A stretch of 64,000 bases of DNA from an uncultured Christensenellaceae bacterium (GTDB lineage: Bacteria > Bacillota > Clostridia > Christensenellales > CAG-314), in the NCBI GenBank assembly GCA_910586625.1, contig CAJUIZ010000004.1, positions 88,419 to 152,418 on the forward strand. Direction: 5' to 3'. This document shows positions 24,985 through 33,743 of the stretch, in pieces. The position numbers were made by a program, and so were the translations under genes. The first letter of the stretch is position 1. Every line of letters begins with the position of its first letter. The notes beneath the pieces are model-generated. The model saw only the letters and a list, made by a program, of their open reading frames with translations. It was not told the DNA's origin and made no database searches.

Positions 24985-25600
24985 TAAATACAAATCAAAT
25001 TAAAACCCATAAAAAAAGAAAAATATACTTTATATTTATACTATTATAAATTTTATTTGCCGACAAATGCTTTTAGGCAAAAAACACCGACAAGAAAGGA
25101 CGGCTTTCGACGGAATACGATTACTTTTACGTTAGAATTTGTTACGCAAGCGCAATTACGGCAATATAAGTTCGCGCCGACAAGCGGCAGTAAAAATGAC
25201 AAAAATGCATTAGAGTAAAACACGGGTTACCGACAATGACAAAGATACGGCGTACAAGCGAATTACAAAGAAAATTACGGTAAACCTGCCGACGAAAAAG
25301 CAAGCTTGCGACAATATAGCTTGAAATTTTTGAGAATAATAAGTATGGTGTTTATAGCAGAGCATCACTTTCCTTACGTTTGAACGGCAGCGCCGACGCG
25401 GCTACAGCGTTTAATCACGGCGTTTTGCGCGCGTGTATCAGCCGTTGAATATCCATATCCAACTATACTACAAGCAGCCCCTGTAAATATCAGAAAAGAC
25501 GCGGCTTCACACCACGTCTAATTATCGTTCGCCTGCGGTTTATCTGAAATTCCATATGGGAATTACGGTAATGCGCAGCCGTCGTTTTGTAATAACGGTG
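24985..25600. other. Long intergenic region without a recognisable gene
   Basis: About 600 bp upstream of the rnf promoter, starting AT-rich and becoming GC-richer. A small hairpin (AGACGCGG with CCACGTCT, 25497-25519) is present without a T-tract. No tRNA signature, no frame with a ribosome binding site and no match to the repeats at 33.9, 47.7 and 51.1 kb. It may hold gene remnants. Confidence 0.4.
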
Positions 25601-26170
25601 TTATTCGGTTTTGTTTGCGACGTAACGCGACAGACCGTACAAAAACTTGTCTGCCGACTTGGGATTGGGCAGCGTTATAACCGCCGTTTGCGGATATTCG
25701 GCTATAAGCCGCAAAATAGTCGGACGGACGTTTTTGCGAAAATTCCATATATACTCGGTAAAATCCTTGTCTAACTTTTCCAAGCATCCGTCGGCTATAT
25801 CGTCGCGCTGCTTGCCGCGGTATTTTATACGGCGTTTCAGCGCGCGAAAATAGCTGACACGACGTTTGTAATCCAAAAAGATTACCAGCGTAGCCCTGCC
25901 GAAGCGATCCGTCAGGTGACTGCGCCACATTCCGTCTATTATCCATTCGCTGTTCGAAATAAGTCCGTCGTGAATAGCCTTGCGTTTGTCGTACGGAAGC
26001 ATCTCCCAATTGGGGTTCCACAAAACCTTGTCCAAATGCCACACCTGCCGCGACATAATTGCGCCCATACTCTTGGCGAATGTAGTCTTGCCGCTTCCGG
26101 GACATCCTATTACCGCCACGCGGGAAAAATCCAACGCGGAAAAGTCCGCCTGCCGTCCACGTTCGTTCAT
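25601..26170 (-). CDS. P-loop kinase, adenylate kinase/topology-modulation (FlaR-like) family
   Basis: A 189-residue P-loop protein. Walker A GCPGSGKTTFAK (22-33) is followed by WHLDKVLWNPNW, DGLISNSEWIIDGMW and LVIFLDYKRRVSYFRALKRRI, typical of the small kinases annotated as topology modulation protein or adenylate kinase-like. The substrate is unknown; members are thought to phosphorylate small nucleotides. The start overlaps the smpB stop by 4 bp, so translation is coupled. It is the last gene of the promoter-27.2-kb unit. Confidence 0.85.
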   Translation of the reverse strand: MNERGRQADFSALDFSRVAVIGCPGSGKTTFAKSMGAIMSRQVWHLDKVLWNPNWEMLPYDKRKAIHDGLISNSEWIIDGMWRSHLTDRFGRATLVIFLDYKRRVSYFRALKRRIKYRGKQRDDIADGCLEKLDKDFTEYIWNFRKNVRPTILRLIAEYPQTAVITLPNPKSADKFLYGLSRYVANKTE

Positions 26171-26619
26171 CTTTCGGAATACTCTTTTATAGCGCGCTGC
26201 TGAGCGCGGTCCGCGTCCTTTTTCAGAAGCGTTTCCTTTTTGTCATAGTTTTGCTTGCCCTTGACCAAAGCGACTTCCACCTTGACAAGGCTGTCCTTGA
26301 AGTACATAGAAAGCGGAACGATGGAATAGCCCTTTTCTTTGACCTTGCCAAGCATACGCATTATTTCGCGCTTGTGCGCAAGCAACCGTCTGTCCCTTCG
26401 GCTTGCGACATTGGAATAGCTGCCCTTGTCGTAATTTTTGATATGACAGCCGAGAAGCACCAAATTTCCGTTTTCGATACGGCAGTAGGAATCGGCGAGA
26501 TTAACTTCTCCCTTGCGCAGAGATTTAACTTCGCAGCCTATAAGATTTATACCGCATTCCAACGTTTCTACGACAAAGTAGTCGTGGCGCGCCTTTTTGT
26601 TAGTGGCAATCTGCTTCAT
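26167..26619 (-). CDS. smpB: SsrA-binding protein SmpB
   Basis: Binds tmRNA and rescues stalled ribosomes. The 150-residue protein has the full family pattern: NKKARHDY start, GCEVKSLR, ADSYCRIENG, HIKNYDKGS, RRDRRLLAHKREI and a basic C-terminal tail. The tmRNA gene itself was looked for nearby and not found. secG and rnr, its usual neighbours in Bacillota, lie just upstream (27.5-30 kb). Confidence 0.97.
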   Translation of the reverse strand: MKQIATNKKARHDYFVVETLECGINLIGCEVKSLRKGEVNLADSYCRIENGNLVLLGCHIKNYDKGSYSNVASRRDRRLLAHKREIMRMLGKVKEKGYSIVPLSMYFKDSLVKVEVALVKGKQNYDKKETLLKKDADRAQQRAIKEYSER

Positions 26620-26632
26620 ATTTCAATAAAAA

Positions 26633-27139
26633 TTATTTTGATTTTTTTCTCTTTTTAACGGGTTTTTCTTCGGCTTGCAGTCCGTCCGCTTGTTCATCGG
26701 ACGACAGGTCTGTAACAGCCGCAGCGATATCCGTGCCGTCAGTTACGTCCGCCGCAATCCGCTCCGCAGTCTGTTCCGTAGCGGTCGGCGGCTGCTGCGC
26801 GATTTGCTCCGTTGCGTCAAGCACGTCCGATTGCGTTTTGTCAAGCTTTTCTTTGCGGACCTTTTTAGACAGCTTGATTGCGGAAACAAGGTTGCATATG
26901 AGATACGCCCACATAAACAATAGCCAAAGACAAGAAAAAATTACAGGCAAGCCCTTGGCGCGCAAAATTACTTCCGTGAGAACGTAGCCCACCAAAGAAA
27001 CGGATAAAAAAACCAAGCCGAGAACACTGAGCTTGGTGTTATTGTGTTTACGAATACTTCCGATAGCTTCTATAAACAAAAACACCACGCCTATAATTGC
27101 AAAAGCAGTTCCCGCCCATTGTAAAATTTTTTCTATCAT
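26633..27139 (-). CDS. Hypothetical membrane protein with charged tail, 168 residues
   Basis: Three predicted transmembrane helices (about 9-24, 37-57 and 67-90) followed by a hydrophilic, Thr/Ala/Glu-rich, probably disordered tail ending in a lysine cluster (KKRKKSK). No family recognised. It lies 13 bp upstream of smpB and is the first gene after a strong promoter, so it is co-expressed with smpB. A link to ribosome rescue is only positional. Confidence 0.75.
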   Translation of the reverse strand: MIEKILQWAGTAFAIIGVVFLFIEAIGSIRKHNNTKLSVLGLVFLSVSLVGYVLTEVILRAKGLPVIFSCLWLLFMWAYLICNLVSAIKLSKKVRKEKLDKTQSDVLDATEQIAQQPPTATEQTAERIAADVTDGTDIAAAVTDLSSDEQADGLQAEEKPVKKRKKSK

Positions 27140-27203
27140 TTGCGCCGTCCTTGAAGTTTACGGCAAAACCGTGTTCTTCAATACATAATGTTTCAGCATA
27201 AAT

Positions 27204-27233
27204 ATTATACCAGTAAAGTAAACTTTACGTCAA
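27204..27233 (-). promoter_or_regulatory. Promoter with palindromic operator in the spacer
   Basis: Minus strand: TTGACG (27228-27233), 18-bp spacer, perfect TATAAT (27204-27209). The spacer carries a perfect inverted repeat, GTAAAGT-AA-ACTTTAC (27213-27228), exactly where a repressor would block RNA polymerase. It drives the membrane protein, smpB and the P-loop kinase. Confidence 0.75.
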
Positions 27234-27239
27234 CTTATA

Positions 27240-27480
27240 GCTTGTGTATTACACTTTTTAAGATGACGGCGCAACCATTGCTTATCGCCTTGCTGTCAAC
27301 GCCGCACCGCGGCGATTGGATTAATACGGCGCGTGATTTGCTGCGCTAAAATGCGCAAAAGCGGAACACACTCGTTCTCGGTATCAAGCGGACGAGCGTA
27401 ATTTATTACTTCCTACCGTTGCCTAACGTTGGTAATATACAAAAACAGTGATTATAGATATACCGTCTGCAATATTTGAA
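27240..27480. other. Intergenic region downstream of rnr
   Basis: About 240 bp. A weak inverted repeat (CCTACCGTT with AACGTTGG, 27411-27432) might end rnr transcription. No coding or RNA gene signal is seen. Confidence 0.35.
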
Positions 27481-29574
27481 TTAGTCTGCCGCAAGGGCGA
27501 AATCGATTTTGCACGCCTGCTTGTTGACGCTTTCTACCGTAACGGTAACTTCGTCGCCCAAGGCGTAGCGCGCGCCGTCGTTGTACAGACAAAACTGCAT
27601 TGCGTTGTACTTGAAGCATCCGCCCAGCCTGTCAACGGAAATAAAGCCTTCCACCGTGTTGGGCAGTTCCGCATATATTCCGCGCTCGGTAACGCCGGAA
27701 ATGCGCGCGGGAAAAGTCTTGCCTATAACAGTCTCGGCATAACTGCACTTTTTGACGTCGTCCGCCTTGCGCTCCGCTTCGTCGGCAATCTTTTCGCGGA
27801 CGGACGACTGCTTTGCCGCATCGAACGCCATATCTTCGTATGCGCGCAGAGCCCTGTCCGTCATCTTGCCGAGAATTGCCGTCGTCAATATGCGGTGAAC
27901 AATCAAATCGGGATAACGCCGAATGGGCGAAGTAAAGTGACAATAACATTTACTTGCCAGCCCGAAATGTCCCGTATTGACGTCGCTGTACTTGGCTTTT
28001 TGCATAGTTCGAAGCATTACGTCGTTGACCAAATGGAAATACGGGGTTTGCTCCGCTTGCTTCAAAGCGTCCTGCAAAACGGAATTGTGAATTTCCGAGC
28101 TGTGCTTGACGTTAATACCCAAGCCCTTCATAAGCGCGAGCAAAACGGCAAGCTTATCTTGGTCGGGCTTGTCGTGAACACGGTAAACAAAGGGATAACA
28201 GCAGGCGGCGGCGTATTCCGCCACAGTTTCGTTGGCGACAATCATAAATTCTTCGATTAGCTGATGCGAAAAGGAATTGTTTTGCAGCACCACGTCCGTA
28301 ACGCGCCCCTGCTCATCCTGAACGAACGCTACTTCCTTGGAAGCAAACTCGATATTGCCGCGCTTATCGCGCTTGTGCTGCAATATTTCGGCAAGACGCT
28401 TCATCGAAAACAAATCGTCCTTGATATCGGAGTACAAGCAAGCCGTTACTTCGTCGCCGTCCAAAAGCGCCTGTACTTCGTCGTAGGTTAGGCGGTGACG
28501 GCTGTTGATAACCGACTGATAAATATCGCTGTCGACAACCTTGCCCTTGGCGTCTATCGTCATCTCACAGGTAAGCGTCAGACGGTCTACGCCCTGATAA
28601 AGCGAGCAAATGCCGTTGGACAACTCGCGCGGAAGCATGGGATACACCGTCCCCGGCAGGTACACGCTTGTTCCGCGGGCAAATGCTTCCTTGTCGATTG
28701 CATCCCCTGTCTTGACGTAGTGAGACACGTCTGCTATATGCACGCCGAGCGAATATGTCCCGTCGGCGTTTTCCGTAACGGACACCGCGTCGTCCAAATC
28801 CTTGGCGTCCGCGCCGTCTATTGTGAAAATTCTGCGATTTCTCAGGTCGCGTCTGCCTACGTAGTCCTTATCCTGCAAAACCGAAGGTATCCTTTCCGCC
28901 TGCCTTACGCAGTCGTCGTTAAACTGCTGCGACAAGCCGTAGCTTGCGGCAACGGACAGCATATCCACGTCCTTTTCGTCGGGATAGCCCAGTACCTGAA
29001 TAATTTCTCCTTCCGGCTTGCCGCGTCCGACAGGGTACACCGTGATACGCGCAACTACCTTTTGACCGTTCTTGGCGTTGAGATCCTTCTTGGGCTGAAT
29101 ATAAATATCCTTGACAAAGCGTTTGTCGTCGGGCACGACGAAGCGCGCGTTATTGGACTTGTCGTACACGCCCACAAGCTCGCGCATTCCGCGGCTTAGT
29201 ACCTTTACTATTTCCGCTTCGTCTTCCGTTCCTTCTATTCTTCGATACAGCACCGTATCCTTGTTAAACGCGCCGTTCACCTTGCTTGCGGGAACGAACA
29301 GGTCGGATTCGTCGTCCCTTATTAGAAAACCGAAGCCGCGCGCGTTGCATTCGAAAACAGCCCGTCCGAAAGTTTCTTGGTTAACAAGTCTGTAACGGCG
29401 GATATGCGTATCGAAATAAATCTCGCCCGAACGTTCCAGCTCGCCGAGCGCGTCCTGCACTATACGCCTGTCCGACGTGGATTTTGTTGCAAGCAGCGAA
29501 TACAGCTGCTTTGCAGTAAAACCGTCGAAGTCGGTTTCCTTTATTAACGTTAATATTTTTTGAGTTATATTCAT
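27481..29574 (-). CDS. rnr: Ribonuclease R
   Basis: 3'-5' exoribonuclease that degrades structured RNA and tmRNA-tagged messages. In 697 residues: N-terminal winged helix (about 1-60), cold-shock domains, the RNB catalytic domain with DGADAKDLDDAVS (acidic metal-binding cluster) and GIHIADVSHYV, later HFTSPIRRYPDL, and a C-terminal S1 domain. The family is often about 750 residues with a lysine-rich tail; here the tail is short. It is co-located with secG and smpB as in many Bacillota. Confidence 0.96.
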   Translation of the reverse strand: MNITQKILTLIKETDFDGFTAKQLYSLLATKSTSDRRIVQDALGELERSGEIYFDTHIRRYRLVNQETFGRAVFECNARGFGFLIRDDESDLFVPASKVNGAFNKDTVLYRRIEGTEDEAEIVKVLSRGMRELVGVYDKSNNARFVVPDDKRFVKDIYIQPKKDLNAKNGQKVVARITVYPVGRGKPEGEIIQVLGYPDEKDVDMLSVAASYGLSQQFNDDCVRQAERIPSVLQDKDYVGRRDLRNRRIFTIDGADAKDLDDAVSVTENADGTYSLGVHIADVSHYVKTGDAIDKEAFARGTSVYLPGTVYPMLPRELSNGICSLYQGVDRLTLTCEMTIDAKGKVVDSDIYQSVINSRHRLTYDEVQALLDGDEVTACLYSDIKDDLFSMKRLAEILQHKRDKRGNIEFASKEVAFVQDEQGRVTDVVLQNNSFSHQLIEEFMIVANETVAEYAAACCYPFVYRVHDKPDQDKLAVLLALMKGLGINVKHSSEIHNSVLQDALKQAEQTPYFHLVNDVMLRTMQKAKYSDVNTGHFGLASKCYCHFTSPIRRYPDLIVHRILTTAILGKMTDRALRAYEDMAFDAAKQSSVREKIADEAERKADDVKKCSYAETVIGKTFPARISGVTERGIYAELPNTVEGFISVDRLGGCFKYNAMQFCLYNDGARYALGDEVTVTVESVNKQACKIDFALAAD

Positions 29575-29618
29575 ATTTTCCTTATTAGTTTGAATAAAAT
29601 GACAACTTATAATTCAAA

Positions 29619-29649
29619 AAGGGGCGATTGAATTTTTCAATCGCCCCTT
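29619..29649 (-). terminator. Terminator after secG
   Basis: AAGGGGCGATTGAA and TTCAATCGCCCCTT pair perfectly over 14 bp around a 3-nt loop; the minus strand continues with TTTTTG. It separates secG from rnr. Confidence 0.88.
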
Positions 29650-29666
29650 ATAACATACTACATAGG

Positions 29667-29972
29667 TTACTTAATGAACGTTTGCAAAACGATCATTACG
29701 ATACAGCACACGGCAAGCAAGCCCGCGGCTATATACGTTAAAAGCTTCAAACGCGCTTCCTTACGGGAACCGGCGTTTTTGCCGTAAAAGGTTTCCGATT
29801 CGTCCGAACTTTTGGAAGAACCCGTCATAGCTTCCATACCGTCGGAGTTACCCGATTGCTTCATTACTATAAAGATGATAAAGCCCGTGCAAATAAGCGC
29901 AAGAGCCGCAAGAGCGATTTTTACTGCGGAAACGATTGTAGCCGTTTCGACAAAAGCCAGAATATTTAACAC
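29667..29972 (-). CDS. secG: Protein translocase subunit SecG
   Basis: Small SecYEG accessory subunit, about 101 residues, two transmembrane helices (about 16-35 and 77-97) flanking a cytoplasmic loop (NSDGMEAMTGSSKSSDESE), as in the family. The start is the GTG at 29972: GGAGG lies 9 nt upstream and the helix begins correctly; longer in-frame starts lack a binding site and would add an unrelated peptide. The gene has its own terminator, so it is not fused into the rnr transcript. Confidence 0.9.
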   Translation of the reverse strand: MLNILAFVETATIVSAVKIALAALALICTGFIIFIVMKQSGNSDGMEAMTGSSKSSDESETFYGKNAGSRKEARLKLLTYIAAGLLAVCCIVMIVLQTFIK

Positions 29973-30102
29973 TTTACCGAACCTCCGTTCACAGGCGCAA
30001 GGGCGTAATGCCCCGCCTAAACTTAATACGCTTATGTAGTATAACACAACAAGAAACAAATTGCAACTTATTTTTGACAATAGTTGCGCAGGAATTGCCC
30101 GT

Positions 30103-31764
30103 TTACGGCAATTTTTTTGTTTCTTCCGCAGGCGAGTCGGACCGTTCGTCGTCTTGGACTGCTTCCGCCGCAGACGGCTGTTTGCCCAAAATATCGTCCA
30201 GTTCTCTGCGGGTTGCTTGCTCGTCGTACGTTTGAGTGATAAGCGTCACTACGTCGCCGACGTAAATCTTCTTTTCGCCGTCGTCGTCCATACGGGAAAC
30301 GTTGCCTGCTTCTATCTGCCGCACCTTGGTATTAGCAGGCCACAATACGTCGCGTATACTCTTGCCTACGGCGAACGCGCCCTGCACAACAACATACTTC
30401 ATTTCCATAATTTCGTGCTTTTTGCCGTGGTTTTGCTGCTCCGTCATACGCTCCAACAAAACGTCGTACAGCGGCTCTACCTTGACAAGTTCGCAAATAA
30501 GGTAGGATACGAAAACCGTTATGCCCACGTAGAATAGATTGGAAAAGCTCCAAGTACACTCCACCATAAACACCAATGCGGTAAGCGGAGCGCGTGTTGC
30601 AGCCCCCATAAACGCCGACATTGACAGCATAACTACCGTGCCGTACAGGTCTTGCGACATACCCATGGCGATAAACAGTTTACCCAAAAGCGCGCCGAGT
30701 AAAGCCCCGATAGACAGCATCGGTATAAATACGCCGCCCGTCGCTCCCGAACTTGTGGAAAAGGCTATGGTAAGAAAACGAATAAGAAACAGCGCGAATA
30801 TTACCGCCCAAGAAAAACGCTCGTAGTCGGCAAGCTTGACTATAAGTCCGCCGCCGCCGAACAAAGCGTCCGTACCGTTGAAGCCGCCTACGGTAATAAG
30901 TCCGATTACCGCCGTTAAGGCGAAAACCACTGCAAGCTTAACCCACTGCGGGATACGTTTGAGCTTGGTATCGTACAGCTTGCCTATTACGAATACGAAC
31001 AGATTGTAACCACAAGCTACGACCGCTACCGCTACGCCCAACAAGAGCGGAATCCAAATGTCCTTCATCGAAAACTCGCCCATATATTTAGCTACGTCGA
31101 AAAGCGGCGCGGGATTGTGTCCCAAAAGCATCGTCCACAAATTGGACGCAGTTACGCCGAAAAGCACCGACGACATAGCCATAAGGAAAATCATCGGAGT
31201 GAAACGCTTGTGCGCTTCTTCCAAGGCGAACAGCAGCCCCGTAACCGGCGCGCCCGTAGCCACGGCAAAGCCCGCGCTTGCGCCGCCCGTCATAATGTAG
31301 CGGTTCCAACTGTCGTGAGATAACGGCAGCTTGCACGTGCCGCCGCCGATTGCAGTACCGAGCAGCACGCTCGGACCTTCGCTTCCCAAGGGAAGCCCCG
31401 CAAAAAAGCTTATCCAGCTGTTGACAAGCACCGCTACGCCCGTGCGAAACCAACGGAACGGGAGTATGCCGCGCAATACGCCTTCGGCGCGCGGTATTCC
31501 GCCGCCCTTTGTTTCGGGAGCCCAACGCTGCAAGCCGTACGCAGCGAACGCCAAAGCCACGGCACCCGCCACGACGCCTACCGCTATCCACGGATTGGCT
31601 TGCGCCGCGCGGTAAATTTCCGTAGACTTTTCCGTAAGCCACTCCGCCACCCACTTGAAGAAAAATACGATAGTTCCTACAAGCAGCCCGGTAAAAGCCC
31701 CGTATACCAATACGGGTACGAAAACGTTTTTGAAATAATTTTTATAATCCGTTTTAGTCTTCAT
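30103..31764 (-). CDS. ClC-family chloride/proton transporter with C-terminal TrkA_C-like domain
   Basis: A 553-residue ClC protein. Selectivity motifs: GGGIP (87-91; the usual Ser is Gly), GSEGP (127-131; gating Glu129) and GGVFIP. The EE pair at 182-183 (LFALEEAHKRF) matches the internal proton glutamate, so it is probably an H+/anion exchanger rather than a channel. A cytoplasmic tail (about 450-530; VGKSIRDVLWP ... YVGDVVTLI) resembles a TrkA_C/RCK_C ligand-binding domain, and the last residues are charged and disordered. The ATG follows the HAD gene by 9 bp. The ion is inferred. Confidence 0.9.
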   Translation of the reverse strand: MKTKTDYKNYFKNVFVPVLVYGAFTGLLVGTIVFFFKWVAEWLTEKSTEIYRAAQANPWIAVGVVAGAVALAFAAYGLQRWAPETKGGGIPRAEGVLRGILPFRWFRTGVAVLVNSWISFFAGLPLGSEGPSVLLGTAIGGGTCKLPLSHDSWNRYIMTGGASAGFAVATGAPVTGLLFALEEAHKRFTPMIFLMAMSSVLFGVTASNLWTMLLGHNPAPLFDVAKYMGEFSMKDIWIPLLLGVAVAVVACGYNLFVFVIGKLYDTKLKRIPQWVKLAVVFALTAVIGLITVGGFNGTDALFGGGGLIVKLADYERFSWAVIFALFLIRFLTIAFSTSSGATGGVFIPMLSIGALLGALLGKLFIAMGMSQDLYGTVVMLSMSAFMGAATRAPLTALVFMVECTWSFSNLFYVGITVFVSYLICELVKVEPLYDVLLERMTEQQNHGKKHEIMEMKYVVVQGAFAVGKSIRDVLWPANTKVRQIEAGNVSRMDDDGEKKIYVGDVVTLITQTYDEQATRRELDDILGKQPSAAEAVQDDERSDSPAEETKKLP

Positions 31765-31773
31765 AAATTTCTC

Positions 31774-32424
31774 TTACAGTAACAATTGCAATATTTGCTG
31801 CGGGGTATCTGCCAACGCGATGACGTTAGCATTTTCCAGCCTTTCGCGCTTTTCGAATCCGTATGTTACGGCGACTACGTCTATGCCGTTGGCGTTTGCG
31901 CCGTCCACATCGTGCATAGTGTCGCCTATCATTAAGCAATCTGCGGCGTTCCAGCCGTTGTCCGCAATTAGCTCTCGCAGCACGTCCGACTTGTAAAGCC
32001 GCGTTGGTATCTGCGCGTAAACGCTCTTGAAATACTTAGTCAACCCAAACACTTCCAGCGATCTTATTAAATGCGGCTGATATTTGCACGAAGCCACAGC
32101 CAAAACGTATTTACCGCAGGCGTACAGTGCGTCCAATGCTTCCACTGCGCCGTCGTAGGGGTAGCTTTGCTCTACCGCGTTGATATCGACGAATATTTTT
32201 CGATGCAGGGCTATCGCTTCGTCCACGTACTGCGCGCCCAAAAGCTTGTTGTAGCTGTACGCAAGCGGCGGACCTATATGCTCGGACAAATCCATATTAG
32301 AAGCGTCGATACCGAAATGCGCAAGTACCGCGGTAAACGTCGCATATATACCCGGCGCAGTATTGTTGATAGTGCCGTCGAAATCGAATATTATATATTT
32401 ATATCGTTTGGATAATGCTTTCAT
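31774..32424 (-). CDS. HAD-superfamily phosphatase, phosphoglycolate phosphatase-like
   Basis: HAD hydrolase of 216 residues with a helical cap. Motif I is FDFDGTINN (Asp nucleophile and acid), motif II is VAS in a Ser position, motif III has the Lys of LYKSDV and motif IV is MIGDTMHDVDGA. It resembles Gph/PgmB-type phosphatases; the substrate is not predictable. The ATG at 32424 lies 1 base after the CYTH gene's stop codon (TAG-T-ATG), so it is translationally coupled; a TTG at 32439 is less likely. Confidence 0.88.
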   Translation of the reverse strand: MKALSKRYKYIIFDFDGTINNTAPGIYATFTAVLAHFGIDASNMDLSEHIGPPLAYSYNKLLGAQYVDEAIALHRKIFVDINAVEQSYPYDGAVEALDALYACGKYVLAVASCKYQPHLIRSLEVFGLTKYFKSVYAQIPTRLYKSDVLRELIADNGWNAADCLMIGDTMHDVDGANANGIDVVAVTYGFEKRERLENANVIALADTPQQILQLLL

Positions 32425-32425
32425 A

Positions 32426-32995
32426 CTATTTGTTTCCAAGCCGCAAAGTATTGAAGAAGCGTTCGCTCTTGGGACGCGAAGGCTTGTAAACGACGCCGTA
32501 ATTGTACAAAAGACACGCTTTGAGCTTGACGAGCGAATCGACGCGGCTGCATTCGCATTCCAATTCGTAGTCGGTAACGTTCAAGTACTCGTTTTTGTCC
32601 AACTCCAACACCCATTCGTCCAAAAGGAACTTGGCGCGGTAGGTATCCAACTTGCCCTTGTAAAGGAAGTCGTCCTGCAAATCCAAGCCGAGCTTCGCGT
32701 TAATCTCACCGCAACGCAAACCGTCGTCTAACATACGGCGCGCGTCGGCGAGAGTTATGTCGCATTCGCGCTCGTCGCATACAGTTATGCCGTCGTTCTC
32801 CGACAGACGGCGTTTGCAGCACAGCAAAAACGAACGCCCCTTCTGCCTGATTCGCACCATAACGTCGGACGCAATTTCGTCCGAGGCGAAATAGTAATTG
32901 GTTTGCAAAACGGGACGCTCGTCGGACTTTTGCAGCAGAATGTCGTATTCGCGCTCGTCAAGGCGCATTTTTAATTCTTGCTCGATATTTTTCAT
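32426..32995 (-). CDS. CYTH-domain protein
   Basis: CYTH (CyaB-thiamine triphosphatase) tunnel-fold protein of 189 residues. The signature ExExK is seen as EQELK (about 5-9). Further charged residues that line the tunnel are VRIRQKG, CCKRR, DERECD and LELDKNEY. Members hydrolyse inorganic triphosphate or thiamine triphosphate, or act on other triphosphates. The start at 32995 puts the ExExK motif in the family position; it lacks a strong ribosome binding site. It sits between nrdR and the HAD gene in one operon. Confidence 0.82.
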   Translation of the reverse strand: MKNIEQELKMRLDEREYDILLQKSDERPVLQTNYYFASDEIASDVMVRIRQKGRSFLLCCKRRLSENDGITVCDERECDITLADARRMLDDGLRCGEINAKLGLDLQDDFLYKGKLDTYRAKFLLDEWVLELDKNEYLNVTDYELECECSRVDSLVKLKACLLYNYGVVYKPSRPKSERFFNTLRLGNK

Positions 32996-33062
32996 AGTTA
33001 ACCGAAAAAACATAAAAGTTTGGCGACGTAACACCAAGCGGGACCGCCAAACTCTCGTTATG

Positions 33063-33539
33063 CTAATTCTTCTTTTTACCCTTGCCGGATGTGTTGAAAA
33101 TTTTGCTCATTTCTTCGAAGAAGGTTGCGCTGTCCTTAAACTGACGGTACACGGCGGCAAAGCGTATATACGCTACTTCGTCCGTTTCTTTGAGTCTTTC
33201 CATAACCATATCGCCGATTTTTTGCGAAGTGATTTCTTCGTCGAGACTGTTGTAAAGGTTCTTTTCCACGTCGTCCACCATACGGTCTATTTGCAGCATA
33301 GATATCGGACGTTTTTCGCAGGAGCGCATAATGCCGTTTTTTAACTTCAAACGGTCATAAGACTGACGCGTGCCGTCGCGCTTTACTACCAAAAACGGCA
33401 CTGTTTCGATAGTTTCGAAAGTTGTAAAACGTCTGCCGCAATCGTTACATTCGCGCCTGCGGCGAATGCTTCTGCCGTCGTCCGTAGAACGCGAATCTAT
33501 TACCTTGCTGTCTTCGCAGCCGCAGTACATACATTTCAT
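33063..33539 (-). CDS. nrdR: Transcriptional repressor NrdR
   Basis: Zn-ribbon/ATP-cone repressor of ribonucleotide reductase genes. The zinc ribbon uses C3, C6, C31 and C34 of the 158-residue form; an ATP-cone domain follows (VVKRDGTRQSYDRLKLKNGI). The start at 33539 has GGAAGGAG upstream and gives the family N-terminus MKCMYC; the frame extends further upstream without support. It heads the operon nrdR-CYTH-HAD-clc. No nrd structural gene is in the window. Confidence 0.95.
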   Translation of the reverse strand: MKCMYCGCEDSKVIDSRSTDDGRSIRRRRECNDCGRRFTTFETIETVPFLVVKRDGTRQSYDRLKLKNGIMRSCEKRPISMLQIDRMVDDVEKNLYNSLDEEITSQKIGDMVMERLKETDEVAYIRFAAVYRQFKDSATFFEEMSKIFNTSGKGKKKN

Positions 33540-33691
33540 AAAAAATCTCCTTCCCGACCACACGCACGACGGATTTTTTCACAGTCGCTACGCTTTGTGT
33601 TCAAAAATTTTCCCCGTCGTAGTCGGACTATAAGGAAGCAAACGTCCGTTTTGCTTCATTTTTTTAATTTCGGCGGGCGTACAACCCCGCC

Positions 33692-33742
33692 AGCCCCGTA
33701 TGGGCGCGAAGGTCAGGTACACGCCCTGACTTCGCGGGGCTT
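33692..33742. repeat. Strong two-part hairpin in non-coding DNA
   Basis: CGCGAAGGTCAGG and CCTGACTTCGCG form an inner stem with one bulge, nested in AGCCCCG / CGGGGCT arms. There is no T-tract. It lies in the 490-bp gap upstream of nrdR and could be part of a dispersed element or a structured RNA. Confidence 0.45.
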
Positions 33743-33743
33743 A

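Noticed and set aside
24985..25600. tRNA or tmRNA in the long gap near smpB
   Set aside because: No GGTTCGAATCC-type T-arm and no acceptor stem pairing seen.
30093..30118. Plus-strand terminator-like TTGCC/GGCAA hairpin with T7
   Set aside because: It overlaps the end of the minus-strand ClC gene, no plus-strand gene precedes it, and the T7 encodes terminal lysines.
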